Shown one piece after another: positions 1-5,759 of a stretch of DNA of 6,869 bases. A program made the translations under genes and the position numbers. Location: NCBI GenBank assembly GCA_030595455.1, contig JAUVDF010000048.1, forward strand, positions 1 to 6,869. The letters run 5' to 3'. The first letter of the stretch is position 1; each line of letters opens with the position of its first letter. The notes under the pieces were generated by a model. It was not told the DNA's origin and made no database searches. It saw only the letters and a list, made by a program, of their open reading frames with translations. The DNA comes from Fidelibacterota bacterium. GTDB taxonomy: Bacteria > Fidelibacterota > UBA8477 > JABMPR01.

Positions 1-1131
1 GTACCAGAGGCAGGTTTCTTTACACTGGCTTTCTGGGAATCACCTTTTTCTCAATTCCTGGTCTACATGACGATTTTATGGTGGTCAATGTATAATACTG
101 ATGGTGGCGGTTATATCATCCAGCGGATGGGCTCAGCCAAAGATGAACGACATGCTTTTGCAGCAACTCTTTGGTACCAAACTGCTCATTATGCGCTCCG
201 AGTGTGGCCCTGGATCGTGGTTGCCTTGGCTTCAATGGTTATGTTCACAGATCTTGGTGGGCATGAAATGGGCACAAAAGCCGGTTATCCATTAGTCATG
301 AAAGAATTGTTAGGCAGTGGGATGCGCGGTATTCTGGTCGTCTCATTTCTGGCAGCATTTATGTCCACCATTGATACCCATCTTAATTGGTCTGCTTCCT
401 ATATAATCAATGACGTTTATAAACGTTTCTTTAAGCCTGAATCTGTTTTCAAAGATCATGAAACAGCTCAACGTCACTATGTAGTTATTTCCAAGATTGC
501 CACAGTGGTGCTCATGCTGATGGCGGCCTATACAGCTATGCAAATGCAAAGTATTGAAAAGGCCTGGAAGTTTATGGCAGCCATGGGAGCCGGTATTGGT
601 TTAGTTCTCATTCTACGCTGGTTCTGGTGGCGAATTAATGCCTGGACTGAAATAGCTGCATTGTCTACGTCACTGTTACTAGCCATAGTGTTCGAAATCG
701 TGGCCTATTTCCAAACAGCTGGAACCGGATTAGAGTATGAACTTTTTGGACCTGACCCAGTATTGTTTGGAGTTACTTTGAAATTTCATTTAAAGCTGCT
801 AATCATTGTGCCTATCTCAATCATTTCCTGGCTGACAGTAACATTCTTGACAAAACCTGAGAGTGAAGAAACCCTTATAAGCTTCTACCAGCGGGTCCAG
901 CCGGGTGGTTGGTGGGGTCCCATTGAAGACAAGGTCACGCACACACTACAACCTGTCTCTCGTGGATTTCTGGGGAACTGGGTAGCAGGTGTGGCTATGA
1001 TCTGGGGTTGTACCTTTGCCATTGGGAATATGGTGTTTGGTAACTGGGGCTTAGGCATAACTCTGTTCCTGATCTCCATTGCTGGGTTTGCCTGGATTTG
1101 GAAATTTACGATCTCGAAGATTACGATTTAA
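1..1131 (+). CDS. Sodium:solute symporter (SSS family), 5'-truncated
   Basis: This frame is open from the first base, so the gene starts upstream and 376 C-terminal residues are visible. It is an inner-membrane transporter of the SSS (PutP/SGLT, LeuT-fold) family, which uses the sodium gradient to import a small solute. About nine hydrophobic segments can be seen, roughly at fragment residues 19-31, 69-83, 110-125, 160-182, 190-209, 219-237, 265-284, 330-349 and 350-370. The stretch with FLAAFMSTID (fragment residues about 117-126), followed by LN and then a D-Y-K-R-F motif, matches the conserved TM8 region. The adjacent S122-T123 align with the Ser-Thr pair of PutP that helps form the second sodium site. 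The DGGGYIIQRM stretch (fragment residues 33-42) is also typical of the family. The substrate cannot be told from the sequence. The gene ends at a TAA. No strong terminator follows, but the next gene has its own promoter, so the two are probably separate units. Family assignment is confident; solute is unknown. Confidence 0.9.
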   Translation, partial: VPEAGFFTLAFWESPFSQFLVYMTILWWSMYNTDGGGYIIQRMGSAKDERHAFAATLWYQTAHYALRVWPWIVVALASMVMFTDLGGHEMGTKAGYPLVMKELLGSGMRGILVVSFLAAFMSTIDTHLNWSASYIINDVYKRFFKPESVFKDHETAQRHYVVISKIATVVLMLMAAYTAMQMQSIEKAWKFMAAMGAGIGLVLILRWFWWRINAWTEIAALSTSLLLAIVFEIVAYFQTAGTGLEYELFGPDPVLFGVTLKFHLKLLIIVPISIISWLTVTFLTKPESEETLISFYQRVQPGGWWGPIEDKVTHTLQPVSRGFLGNWVAGVAMIWGCTFAIGNMVFGNWGLGITLFLISIAGFAWIWKFTISKITI

Positions 1132-1161
1132 TATTTTCATGGTTCTTGGTGGGGATTTGAA

Positions 1162-1186
1162 TTCTCGCTTGGAACATTCACGAGAA
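1162..1186 (+). repeat. Weak inverted repeat after the symporter gene
   Basis: TTCTCG at 1162-1167 and CGAGAA at 1181-1186 form a perfect 6-bp stem around a 13-nt loop, 31 nt after the symporter stop. Only a short T-containing stretch follows (1188-1192). As a Rho-independent terminator it is poor: the loop is long and the stem is only half GC. It may be a degenerate terminator or a 3'-end stabilising hairpin, or chance. Confidence 0.3.
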
Positions 1187-1204
1187 ATTTCTTCGCTTAT
1201 CAAC

Positions 1205-1224
1205 TGATCAGCCTATATTGATCA
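1205..1224. repeat. Pair of TGATCA palindromes, 14 bp apart
   Basis: The self-complementary hexamer TGATCA occurs at 1205-1210 and again at 1219-1224, 14 bp start to start. It lies 34-53 bp upstream of the -35 element of the MFS promoter. Two identical palindromes near this spacing could be an activator site, or could fold as a short stem in RNA. No known regulator is recognised, and chance is possible in an AT-rich spacer. Confidence 0.25.
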
Positions 1225-1257
1225 TGAAGTCTTTATAAATTCAGGTATACAACTTTA

Positions 1258-1288
1258 TTGAATTACCATTGGTAAGTCGAGCTATAAT
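1258..1288 (+). promoter_or_regulatory. Sigma70-like promoter for the MFS transporter
   Basis: A perfect TATAAT -10 box lies at 1283-1288, with TTGAAT at 1258-1263 as the -35 box. The 19-bp spacer is slightly long. The predicted transcription start near 1295 leaves a leader of about 15 nt that still contains the AGAAGGGA ribosome-binding site (1297-1304) before the ATG at 1310. This geometry supports a real promoter. The spacer holds a 13-bp palindrome, listed separately. Confidence 0.55.
1263..1275. promoter_or_regulatory. Palindrome inside the promoter spacer, candidate operator
   Basis: TTACCA (1263-1268) and TGGTAA (1270-1275) are perfect 6-bp arms around a single T. The palindrome lies between the -35 and -10 boxes of the MFS promoter and overlaps the last base of the -35 box. 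A repressor bound here would block RNA polymerase. A MerR-type activator would also fit a long 19-bp spacer, though their sites are usually longer. No specific regulator is recognised. Confidence 0.35.
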
Positions 1289-1309
1289 TATAGATAAGAA
1301 GGGATTTTC

Positions 1310-2650
1310 ATGGATCACAAGAAAAAACAAATTTGGGGCTGGGCAATGTACGACTGGGCGAATTCAGCGTTTGCGACTACTGTCATGGCTGGTTTTTTCC
1401 CCATCTTTTTTAAAGAATATTGGAGTGCTGGCGCAGATGTAAACGTAAGTACTGCACAGCTAGGACTAGCGAATTCGCTTGCGAGTTTAATTGTTGCTCT
1501 GATGGCCCCGATCCTGGGTGCTATTGCCGATAAGGGCTCTGCTAAGAAGAAGTTCTTAATCTTTTTTGCCTATATGGGGGCCTTGATGACTGCTGGCTTA
1601 TTTCTGGTTGAGCAAGGTGATTGGGCTATGGCGATTTTTGTCTATGTCATGGGGATCATTGGTTTTTCCGGTGCCAATATTTTTTACGATGCATTATTAC
1701 CGAGTGTAGCTGGCGAGGATGAGATTGATCGTGTGTCTGGTCTGGGCTTTGGAATGGGCTATCTTGGTGGCGGATTGCTATTTGCCGTAAATGTAGCCAT
1801 GACCCTCATGCCTGAGAAATTTGGGCTGGCCGGTGCTGGCGAAGCTGTTCGTTATTCATTTATCTCAGTTGCCTTATGGTGGGGTGCTTTTACGCTGATA
1901 ACCATCTTCTGGGTTGATGAAGAGAAGGCAGAAGACAGCTTGAGTGGTATAGCTGTTATCAAGGCTGGGTTTAAACAATATCTCGATACCTGGAAGAAGA
2001 TTAGACATTTAAAAACGGTTTCTCTATTTTTGGCCGCTTATTGGTTTTATATCGATGGCGTAGATACGATCATTCGTATGGCAGTCGATTATGGTATGTC
2101 CATTGGGTTTGAATCAAATTCTCTGATTATTGCCTTATTGATAACCCAATTTGTGGGTTTCCCGGCTGCCATCATATTTGCCCGTTTAGGTGAAAAATGG
2201 GGTGTTAGAAAAGCCATTTATTTGGCAATATTTGCCTATATCATTATCACCTTCTACGGTGTTTTGATGACCAAGGAGATCGAATTCTATGGTCTGGCAA
2301 TTGCCATTGGACTGGTTCAAGGTGGTATTCAAGCCTTGAGTCGTTCATACTTCTCTCGTCTCATTCCTAAGGGTCAAGAAGGTGAATTCTACGGTTTCTA
2401 TAATATGTTGGGTAAATTTGCAGCCATCTTGGGTCCATTACTCATTGGTGTTGTTGGTTTAACCATAAAGGGTACGCTGGGACCATTAGCCAATACACCT
2501 GAACAGGTTGAAGCCATTGGCCAGATCGCCTCACGTTGGGGTATTGGTTCTGTGGTCATTCTCTTTGTCATTGGAGCCGTTCTACTCAAGTTTGTTGATG
2601 AAGAAGAAGGCAAACGTGAAGCTGCTTATATTGAGGAGCATACAGAGTAA
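1310..2650 (+). CDS. MFS transporter, UMF1 / Atg22-like family
   Basis: A complete 446-residue polytopic membrane protein of the major facilitator superfamily, in the UMF1 group whose eukaryotic relative is the vacuolar effluxer Atg22. The N-terminus has the hallmark W-A-x-Y-D-W-A-N-S-A-F motif (about residues 11-21). The loop between TM2 and TM3 reads GAIADKGSAKKK (70-81), the group's version of MFS motif A. The second half has the conserved QGGIQALSRSYFSRLIP block (starting about residue 337), followed by an E-F-Y-G-F-Y and GK...GP segment, also diagnostic. Roughly twelve membrane segments can be drawn and the C-terminus is charged and cytoplasmic (KFVDEEEGKRE). Length is usual for the family. 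The ATG has an AGAAGGGA site 5 nt upstream. The gene has its own promoter and a strong terminator, so it looks monocistronic. The substrate is unknown; Atg22 exports amino acids from the vacuole, but that should not be carried over to this protein. Confidence 0.9.
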   Translation: MDHKKKQIWGWAMYDWANSAFATTVMAGFFPIFFKEYWSAGADVNVSTAQLGLANSLASLIVALMAPILGAIADKGSAKKKFLIFFAYMGALMTAGLFLVEQGDWAMAIFVYVMGIIGFSGANIFYDALLPSVAGEDEIDRVSGLGFGMGYLGGGLLFAVNVAMTLMPEKFGLAGAGEAVRYSFISVALWWGAFTLITIFWVDEEKAEDSLSGIAVIKAGFKQYLDTWKKIRHLKTVSLFLAAYWFYIDGVDTIIRMAVDYGMSIGFESNSLIIALLITQFVGFPAAIIFARLGEKWGVRKAIYLAIFAYIIITFYGVLMTKEIEFYGLAIAIGLVQGGIQALSRSYFSRLIPKGQEGEFYGFYNMLGKFAAILGPLLIGVVGLTIKGTLGPLANTPEQVEAIGQIASRWGIGSVVILFVIGAVLLKFVDEEEGKREAAYIEEHTE

Positions 2651-2672
2651 CATACTGCTCAAAATAACTTCG

Positions 2673-2701
2673 AAAGCCTCAGGTAATACTGGGGCTTTTT
2701 T
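2673..2701 (+). terminator. Rho-independent terminator of the MFS gene
   Basis: AAAGCCTCAG (2673-2682) pairs with CTGGGGCTTT (2689-2698) as a 10-bp stem with a single G-U pair and a 6-nt loop. The T run continues to 2701. It begins 22 nt after the MFS stop codon. This is a textbook intrinsic terminator and separates the MFS gene from the downstream cluster. Confidence 0.9.
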
Positions 2702-2714
2702 GTTACAGCACTCC

Positions 2715-2737
2715 TCGAAATTGGAAAAAAGTTTCGA
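2715..2737. repeat. Inverted repeat TCGAAA / TTTCGA
   Basis: TCGAAA (2715-2720) and TTTCGA (2732-2737) are perfect 6-bp arms around an 11-nt A-rich loop, 14 nt after the terminator's T run. It has no T tract of its own. It may be a protein-binding site or chance. Confidence 0.25.
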
Positions 2738-2753
2738 TTACTAGGTTCTTAAT

Positions 2754-2780
2754 TAGCCCAGCCCTAAAGAGGCTAGGCTA
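2754..2780. repeat. GC-rich imperfect hairpin without a T tract
   Basis: TAGCC (2754-2758) and AGCC (2760-2763) pair with GGCT (2771-2774) and GGCTA (2776-2780). This gives nine base pairs with one C/A mismatch and a 7-nt loop. It is the most GC-rich piece of an otherwise AT-rich spacer. No T run follows, so it is not a terminator on the + strand. On the - strand the run after it is also not T-rich, and there is no gene on that strand to terminate. It might be a dispersed repeat, a small-RNA stem or a regulatory hairpin. Confidence 0.35.
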
Positions 2781-2885
2781 TTGATATGTACAGCTAAATT
2801 CTAAATTTCAATTATTCAGTTAATTCTTCTATACCCAAAACCACTAAAGTAAGATTATATTTGAGCCGGAAGGAAACCATTGAGA
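2781..2885 (+). other. AT-rich leader of the DUF971-ybjQ-trmH cluster
   Basis: A promoter for the downstream cluster is expected here because a strong terminator lies upstream. The only candidates are weak: TATATT at 2856-2861 with no convincing -35, or TATACC at 2830-2835 with TTCAAT at 2807-2812 (17-bp spacer). GGAAGGA at 2868-2874 is the likely ribosome-binding site of the first gene. Nothing else is recognised. Confidence 0.3.
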
Positions 2886-3224
2886 ATGAAAATTACAGAA
2901 ATTATAAATTTACCAGTTGGCGTTGCCATACGTTGGGATGATGGGGAAGAGGCTCTCATTGATTTCAAACTATTGAGGAATGCCTGCCCCTGTGCCAATT
3001 GCTCTGGTGAGAGTGACTTATTTGGCAACAAGACCTTTGGTCTTCCAATGCTGAAGACTGAAAATACATTCCAGTTAAATTCTTTTCACTGGGTTGGACA
3101 CTATGCTATTCAATTTGTGTGGGCTGATAAACACGATGCCGGTATTTACACACTAGAACTCCTGCGAAGATTAGGGCAGGTAGAAGAAATGGATAGCAAA
3201 GACACTGAGAAGCAAAAGGACTAA
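2886..3224 (+). CDS. DUF971 / gamma-butyrobetaine hydroxylase N-terminal-like protein
   Basis: A small soluble protein of 112 residues made of a single DUF971 (GBBH-like N-terminal) domain. The family signature is clear: an early I-R-W-D-D-G strand (residues 15-20), a Leu-Arg pair (30-31), then CPCANC with cysteines at 34, 36 and 39, and a late W-A-D-K-H-D-A-G-I-Y (79-88) with His83. The C-x-C-x2-C...H pattern matches the structural zinc site of human BBOX1, so zinc binding is likely. The oxygenase domain of BBOX1 is absent. In many bacteria the domain stands alone or is fused to Mrp/ApbC iron-sulfur carrier ATPases, which hints at Fe-S or metal handling; that is inference. The ATG at 2886 gives the usual M-K-x-T-E-I start, but the GGAAGGA site is 11 nt away. 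A TTG at 2880, only 5 nt from it, is an equally possible start adding two residues. It heads a tight cluster. Confidence 0.85.
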   Translation: MKITEIINLPVGVAIRWDDGEEALIDFKLLRNACPCANCSGESDLFGNKTFGLPMLKTENTFQLNSFHWVGHYAIQFVWADKHDAGIYTLELLRRLGQVEEMDSKDTEKQKD

Positions 3225-3246
3225 CCCATAATTATATGGGAGGTGT

Positions 3247-3351
3247 ATGAAAACACTTATAATTCTAGCTGTGGTTATCGGAATCATCTATGTTCTGAAC
3301 CAAAAGCGTGAAATGAAGGACAAAGAAACTTTCAGGAGGGAAAAATGGTAG
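3247..3351 (+). CDS. 34-residue single-pass membrane microprotein
   Basis: A short ORF 22 nt after the DUF971 gene. It starts at an ATG preceded by GGGAGG (3238-3243, only 3 nt away) and ends in a TAG that overlaps the ybjQ start by 7 nt. The product is one hydrophobic helix (residues 3-17, rich in I, L and V) and a charged 17-residue tail from N18 with seven Lys/Arg against four Asp/Glu. By the positive-inside rule the tail should be cytoplasmic. Codons 30-31 (AGG AGG) are themselves the ribosome-binding site of ybjQ, so translation of the two is probably coupled. I do not recognise a family. It could be a membrane partner for YbjQ, or simply a leader ORF. The hydrophobic pattern, start site and overlap argue for real translation, but homologues were not checked. 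Confidence 0.55.
   Translation: MKTLIILAVVIGIIYVLNQKREMKDKETFRREKW
3334..3339 (+). promoter_or_regulatory. Consensus Shine-Dalgarno of ybjQ inside the microprotein gene
   Basis: AGGAGG lies 5 nt before the ATG at 3345, the strongest ribosome-binding site in the window. It sits within the last codons of the upstream micro-ORF, so ribosomes finishing that ORF would cover it. It fixes the ybjQ start and suggests high translation of ybjQ relative to its neighbours. Confidence 0.75.
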
Positions 3352-3662
3352 CATGGTACACCACTGAGACTATTGCCGGGAAAGAAATTACCAAACACCT
3401 CGGTGTGGCTATGGGAAGTACAATTCGAGCCAGGAATATTGGCCGGGATATTGTTGCTGGCCTGAGAACCCTCGTTGGTGGGGAAGTGCCAGAATATACT
3501 GAAATGATGGCACATGCCAGGAATCAGGCTATTGAGCGGATGCTGGATAAGGCTTCTGATATGGAGGCTGATGCTGTTGTTTGTGTTCGGTTTTCAACGG
3601 CAATGGTTATGCAGGGTACGGCTGAGGTTATGGCTTTTGGAACTGCAGTAAAACATAAATAA
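3345..3662 (+). CDS. ybjQ: YbjQ / UPF0145 family protein (putative heavy-metal-binding domain)
   Basis: A complete 105-residue cytoplasmic protein that aligns over its full length with E. coli YbjQ. Visible landmarks are the early T-T-E-T-I-A-G-K-E-I strand, the GVAMGSTIRARNIGRDI segment, the G-L-R-x-L-V-G-G motif (about 40-47), the Y-T-E-M-M-A-H-A-R-N-Q-A-I-E helix, the A-D-A-V-V core strand and the terminal F-G-T-A-V-K. Members of this Pfam family (PF01906) assemble as ring-like oligomers. The 'heavy-metal-binding' label comes from family naming and has little experimental backing; biological function is unknown. The start is set by a perfect AGGAGG 5 nt upstream. It overlaps the micro-ORF before it by 7 nt and is 7 nt from the TTG start of trmH, so it is in the middle of an operon. 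Its domain is complete, so the micro-ORF is not a broken-off N-terminus. Confidence 0.9.
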   Translation: MVAWYTTETIAGKEITKHLGVAMGSTIRARNIGRDIVAGLRTLVGGEVPEYTEMMAHARNQAIERMLDKASDMEADAVVCVRFSTAMVMQGTAEVMAFGTAVKHK

Positions 3663-3669
3663 TTTCTGC

Positions 3670-4302
3670 TTGACTTCTAATCACAGCTCTGATCCCTTGC
3701 TTGCTACTCTGAGTGAAGAACGTTTAACCACGATTAAGCAGGTTCTGGGTAATCGACAAAAAGACCTCACGGTCGTGATTGAGAATATCCATGACGAGCA
3801 TAACGTGGGGGCTATTTTCCGCTCAGCAGATGCCGTTGGTATAGCTGAGGTTCAATTACTCTATACAAAGGAAAAATTTCCTGCGCTACACCCGAAAGTA
3901 ACTGCTTCAGGTGGAAAATGGGTTAAACAAAACCGCTACGATGATCCGCTTAAGTTAGCTCAGGATTTAAAATCGAATGGATTCAATATTTACACCACCC
4001 ACTTGACTACTGATGCCGTGTCTATTCATGATATTGATTGGACCCAACCTTCTGCAATTGTATTGGGAAATGAGAAGCGGGGGGTCTCATCCGAAATGTC
4101 CGCTATTGCTGATAAAAATATCCTGATCCCCATGTTTGGGATGGTCGAGAGTTTGAACGTGTCTGTGGCAACTGCAGTCATCTTATTTGAAGCCTGCCGA
4201 CAACGTGTTGCAGCCGCCAGATATCCTAATTCTGATATTGATCCGGAATGGATTAAGCAGATGACATTGGATTGGGTTCGGATCAATCACCCCAAGCGTT
4301 AA
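3670..4302 (+). CDS. trmH: tRNA (guanosine-18-2'-O)-methyltransferase, TrmH/SpoU family
   Basis: A 210-residue SPOUT-class RNA methyltransferase that would use S-adenosylmethionine to methylate a ribose 2'-OH, most likely of G18 in the tRNA D-loop. All three family motifs are present. Motif 1 is HNVGAIFRSADA with the catalytic-type Arg51. Motif 2 is VLGNEKRGVS (131-140). Motif 3 is IPMFGMVESLNVSVA (153-167), which forms the deep trefoil knot and SAM pocket. The resemblance to E. coli TrmH runs from the N-terminal R-Q-K-D-L-T-V through the E-A-C-R-Q-R segment. The protein is slightly shorter than the 229-residue E. coli enzyme, lacking part of its C-terminal tail. The only plausible start is TTG at 3670: an in-frame TAA lies just upstream at 3649, and no in-frame ATG precedes motif 1. 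No Shine-Dalgarno is visible, so initiation probably depends on ribosomes ending at ybjQ 7 nt earlier. Other SpoU members methylate rRNA or other tRNA positions; TrmH is the best match. Confidence 0.88.
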   Translation: MTSNHSSDPLLATLSEERLTTIKQVLGNRQKDLTVVIENIHDEHNVGAIFRSADAVGIAEVQLLYTKEKFPALHPKVTASGGKWVKQNRYDDPLKLAQDLKSNGFNIYTTHLTTDAVSIHDIDWTQPSAIVLGNEKRGVSSEMSAIADKNILIPMFGMVESLNVSVATAVILFEACRQRVAAARYPNSDIDPEWIKQMTLDWVRINHPKR

Positions 4303-4375
4303 CCCGGCATATCGACTAAAGAAGCAGGTTCACCAATTAGACTCATTATTGTGCCTAAATTCCTATGCTTAAACC

Positions 4376-4403
4376 TTGAGAAATAGAGCCCCAAAACTAT
4401 ATT
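4376..4403 (+). promoter_or_regulatory. Candidate promoter of the saccharopine-pathway genes
   Basis: TTGAGA (4376-4381) and TATATT (4398-4403), each one base off consensus, are 16 bp apart. A start near 4410 would give a leader of about 40 nt that includes the AGGA at 4437-4440. This lies in the 149-bp gap after trmH, so the lysine genes are probably transcribed separately from the upstream cluster. No clear terminator for trmH is visible in the gap, so read-through is possible. Confidence 0.45.
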
Positions 4404-4451
4404 GCATCGCTTAATTGAAATTGGACATATAATGATAGGAATTTGGTGCTG

Positions 4452-5750
4452 ATGACAGCTAAAATAGGGATCATTGCCGAGCATAAGCCAGGTGAAGGTC
4501 GCATCCCACTTACCCCGTTACAAATCCAGCAACTTCATGCTGAAAATCCAGAGCTTTCAATTACTGTTTTGCCCTCAGATCAAAGGGCATTTAGCAGTGA
4601 AGAATTCAGTTCAGCTGGTATAAAATTATCTTCAGATCTCACAACAGATAATCTGGTGATTGCTGTTAAAGAGATTGACGTAAAGGATATCCAAGGTAAT
4701 CAGGCATATCTTTTCTTCTCTCACACGATTAAAGGTCAAGATTACAACATGCCCATGTTGAATCACATCCTTGATGTGGGGGCTACTCTGATTGATTATG
4801 AATTGATCAGAGACGATCTGGATCGCCGATTAGTCTTTTTTGGACGACATGCTGGCTTGGCTGGGATGGTGAATACCCTTTGGTCATATGGACAGCGCCA
4901 GAAAGTTTTAGGTGTGGACAGCCCATTTTTAAAGATCAAGCAAGCTCAGGATTATCAGGATCTTGAAGAAATCAAGCTGTCTCTTCAAATTCTCGGTCTA
5001 GAGATTTCTCGCTGGCTTGCCGATAAACCAGCTCTGGTGATCGGGATAACCGGATATGGAAATGTATCCAAGGGCGCTCAGGAAATTATTGATAATTTTT
5101 CACTTATGGAGATGACGCCAAGTGAACTTCTGGAGACTGATCTGAGTGCTTACCCCGGTCAAATAATCAAAGTCATCTTTAAAGAGTCGGATATGTTTGA
5201 GACTATTGATTCGAATGTAGCATTTGAACTACAGGATTATTTCGATCATCCGGAAAAGTATCGTTCAAAGTTTAATTCGTATATCGACAAACTTGACATA
5301 TTGGTCAACTGTATCTATTGGGATACACCCTATCCCAGACTAATTACTCTGGACGAGATCAAAGCTCATTACCAGGAAGCTCCCAGCCTATTAATCGTGG
5401 GAGATATCACCTGTGATATTGACGGGGCTATTCAATTCAATACGGGTGCTACCTTAAGTCCGGATCCGGTTTATGTATATGATCCGGAGACAGGTGAGAA
5501 GCATATGGGCTTCCAGGGGAATGGGGTGCTGGTCATGGCAGTCGACAATTTACCCACAGAGTTGCCCCGTGAGTCTTCAGAAGCCTTTGGTGAAGCATTA
5601 CTACCCTTTGTATCGGCAATGGGGTCTTGTGACTATTCACAGGCGTTTGAAGACCTTGTGCTACCAGCGGAGATTAAACGAGCAGTCATTGCCCACCAGG
5701 GACAATTAGCACCGGACTATGAATATTTAACGAAATACTTGAAAGCTTAG
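4452..5750 (+). CDS. Lysine-ketoglutarate reductase (saccharopine dehydrogenase, lysine-forming type)
   Basis: A complete 432-residue cytoplasmic oxidoreductase matching the N-terminal LKR half of animal/plant aminoadipic semialdehyde synthase. It joins lysine and 2-oxoglutarate reductively to saccharopine; the reverse reaction makes lysine. The AlaDH/PNT-type N-terminal domain has the E-H-K-P-G-E-G-R-I-P-L-T-P motif (10-22), Lys72 in AVKE and His90 in FFSHTIKGQ. Lys72 and His90 correspond in position to the catalytic Lys77 and His96 of yeast Lys1. The Rossmann domain has TGYGNVSKGAQ (200-210). Further matches are W-D-T-P-Y-P-R-L-I-T, GDITCDIDGAIQF, DNLPTELP and the C-terminal A-P-D-Y-E-Y-L. 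NADPH preference, as in animal LKR, is possible but not shown. Start choice: ATG at 4452 is 11 nt from AGGA (4437-4440). GTG at 4446 has better spacing (5 nt) and adds two residues; TTG at 4443 is too close. It is followed 9 nt later by saccharopine dehydrogenase. Confidence 0.9.
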   Translation: MTAKIGIIAEHKPGEGRIPLTPLQIQQLHAENPELSITVLPSDQRAFSSEEFSSAGIKLSSDLTTDNLVIAVKEIDVKDIQGNQAYLFFSHTIKGQDYNMPMLNHILDVGATLIDYELIRDDLDRRLVFFGRHAGLAGMVNTLWSYGQRQKVLGVDSPFLKIKQAQDYQDLEEIKLSLQILGLEISRWLADKPALVIGITGYGNVSKGAQEIIDNFSLMEMTPSELLETDLSAYPGQIIKVIFKESDMFETIDSNVAFELQDYFDHPEKYRSKFNSYIDKLDILVNCIYWDTPYPRLITLDEIKAHYQEAPSLLIVGDITCDIDGAIQFNTGATLSPDPVYVYDPETGEKHMGFQGNGVLVMAVDNLPTELPRESSEAFGEALLPFVSAMGSCDYSQAFEDLVLPAEIKRAVIAHQGQLAPDYEYLTKYLKA

Positions 5751-5759
5751 TCGAATCGA

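Noticed and set aside
101..295. Second + strand open frame inside the symporter gene
   Set aside because: It lies wholly within the clear SSS coding frame, and its protein has no family features.
2398..2613. Reverse-strand open frame of 71 codons inside the MFS gene
   Set aside because: Its composition (P, S, T, M rich) is what the antisense of a membrane protein gene gives; no ribosome-binding site or family match is seen. Other antisense frames at 343-549, 885-1079, 4026-4286, 6056-6250 and 6559-6744 were rejected for the same reason.
2508..2744. + strand frame running from the MFS 3' end across the terminator
   Set aside because: It overlaps the MFS frame and reads through a strong intrinsic terminator; the product has no recognisable features.
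3236..3250. Five-codon mini-ORF (ATG GGA GGT GTA TGA) overlapping the microprotein start as ATGA
   Set aside because: It is just the ribosome-binding-site region read as codons; too short to weigh against chance.
4303..4451. Lysine riboswitch upstream of the lysine genes
   Set aside because: The gap is only 149 bp and partly taken by the promoter; the conserved lysine aptamer cores and a multi-helix layout were not seen.
4299..4484. Reverse-strand frame of 61 codons across the trmH-LKR gap
   Set aside because: It ends inside trmH, starts inside the LKR gene, and covers the candidate promoter. No Shine-Dalgarno or conserved motif supports it.
5473..5709. Alternative + strand frame inside the LKR gene
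   Set aside because: The LKR frame is intact with family motifs throughout; this frame is a shadow.
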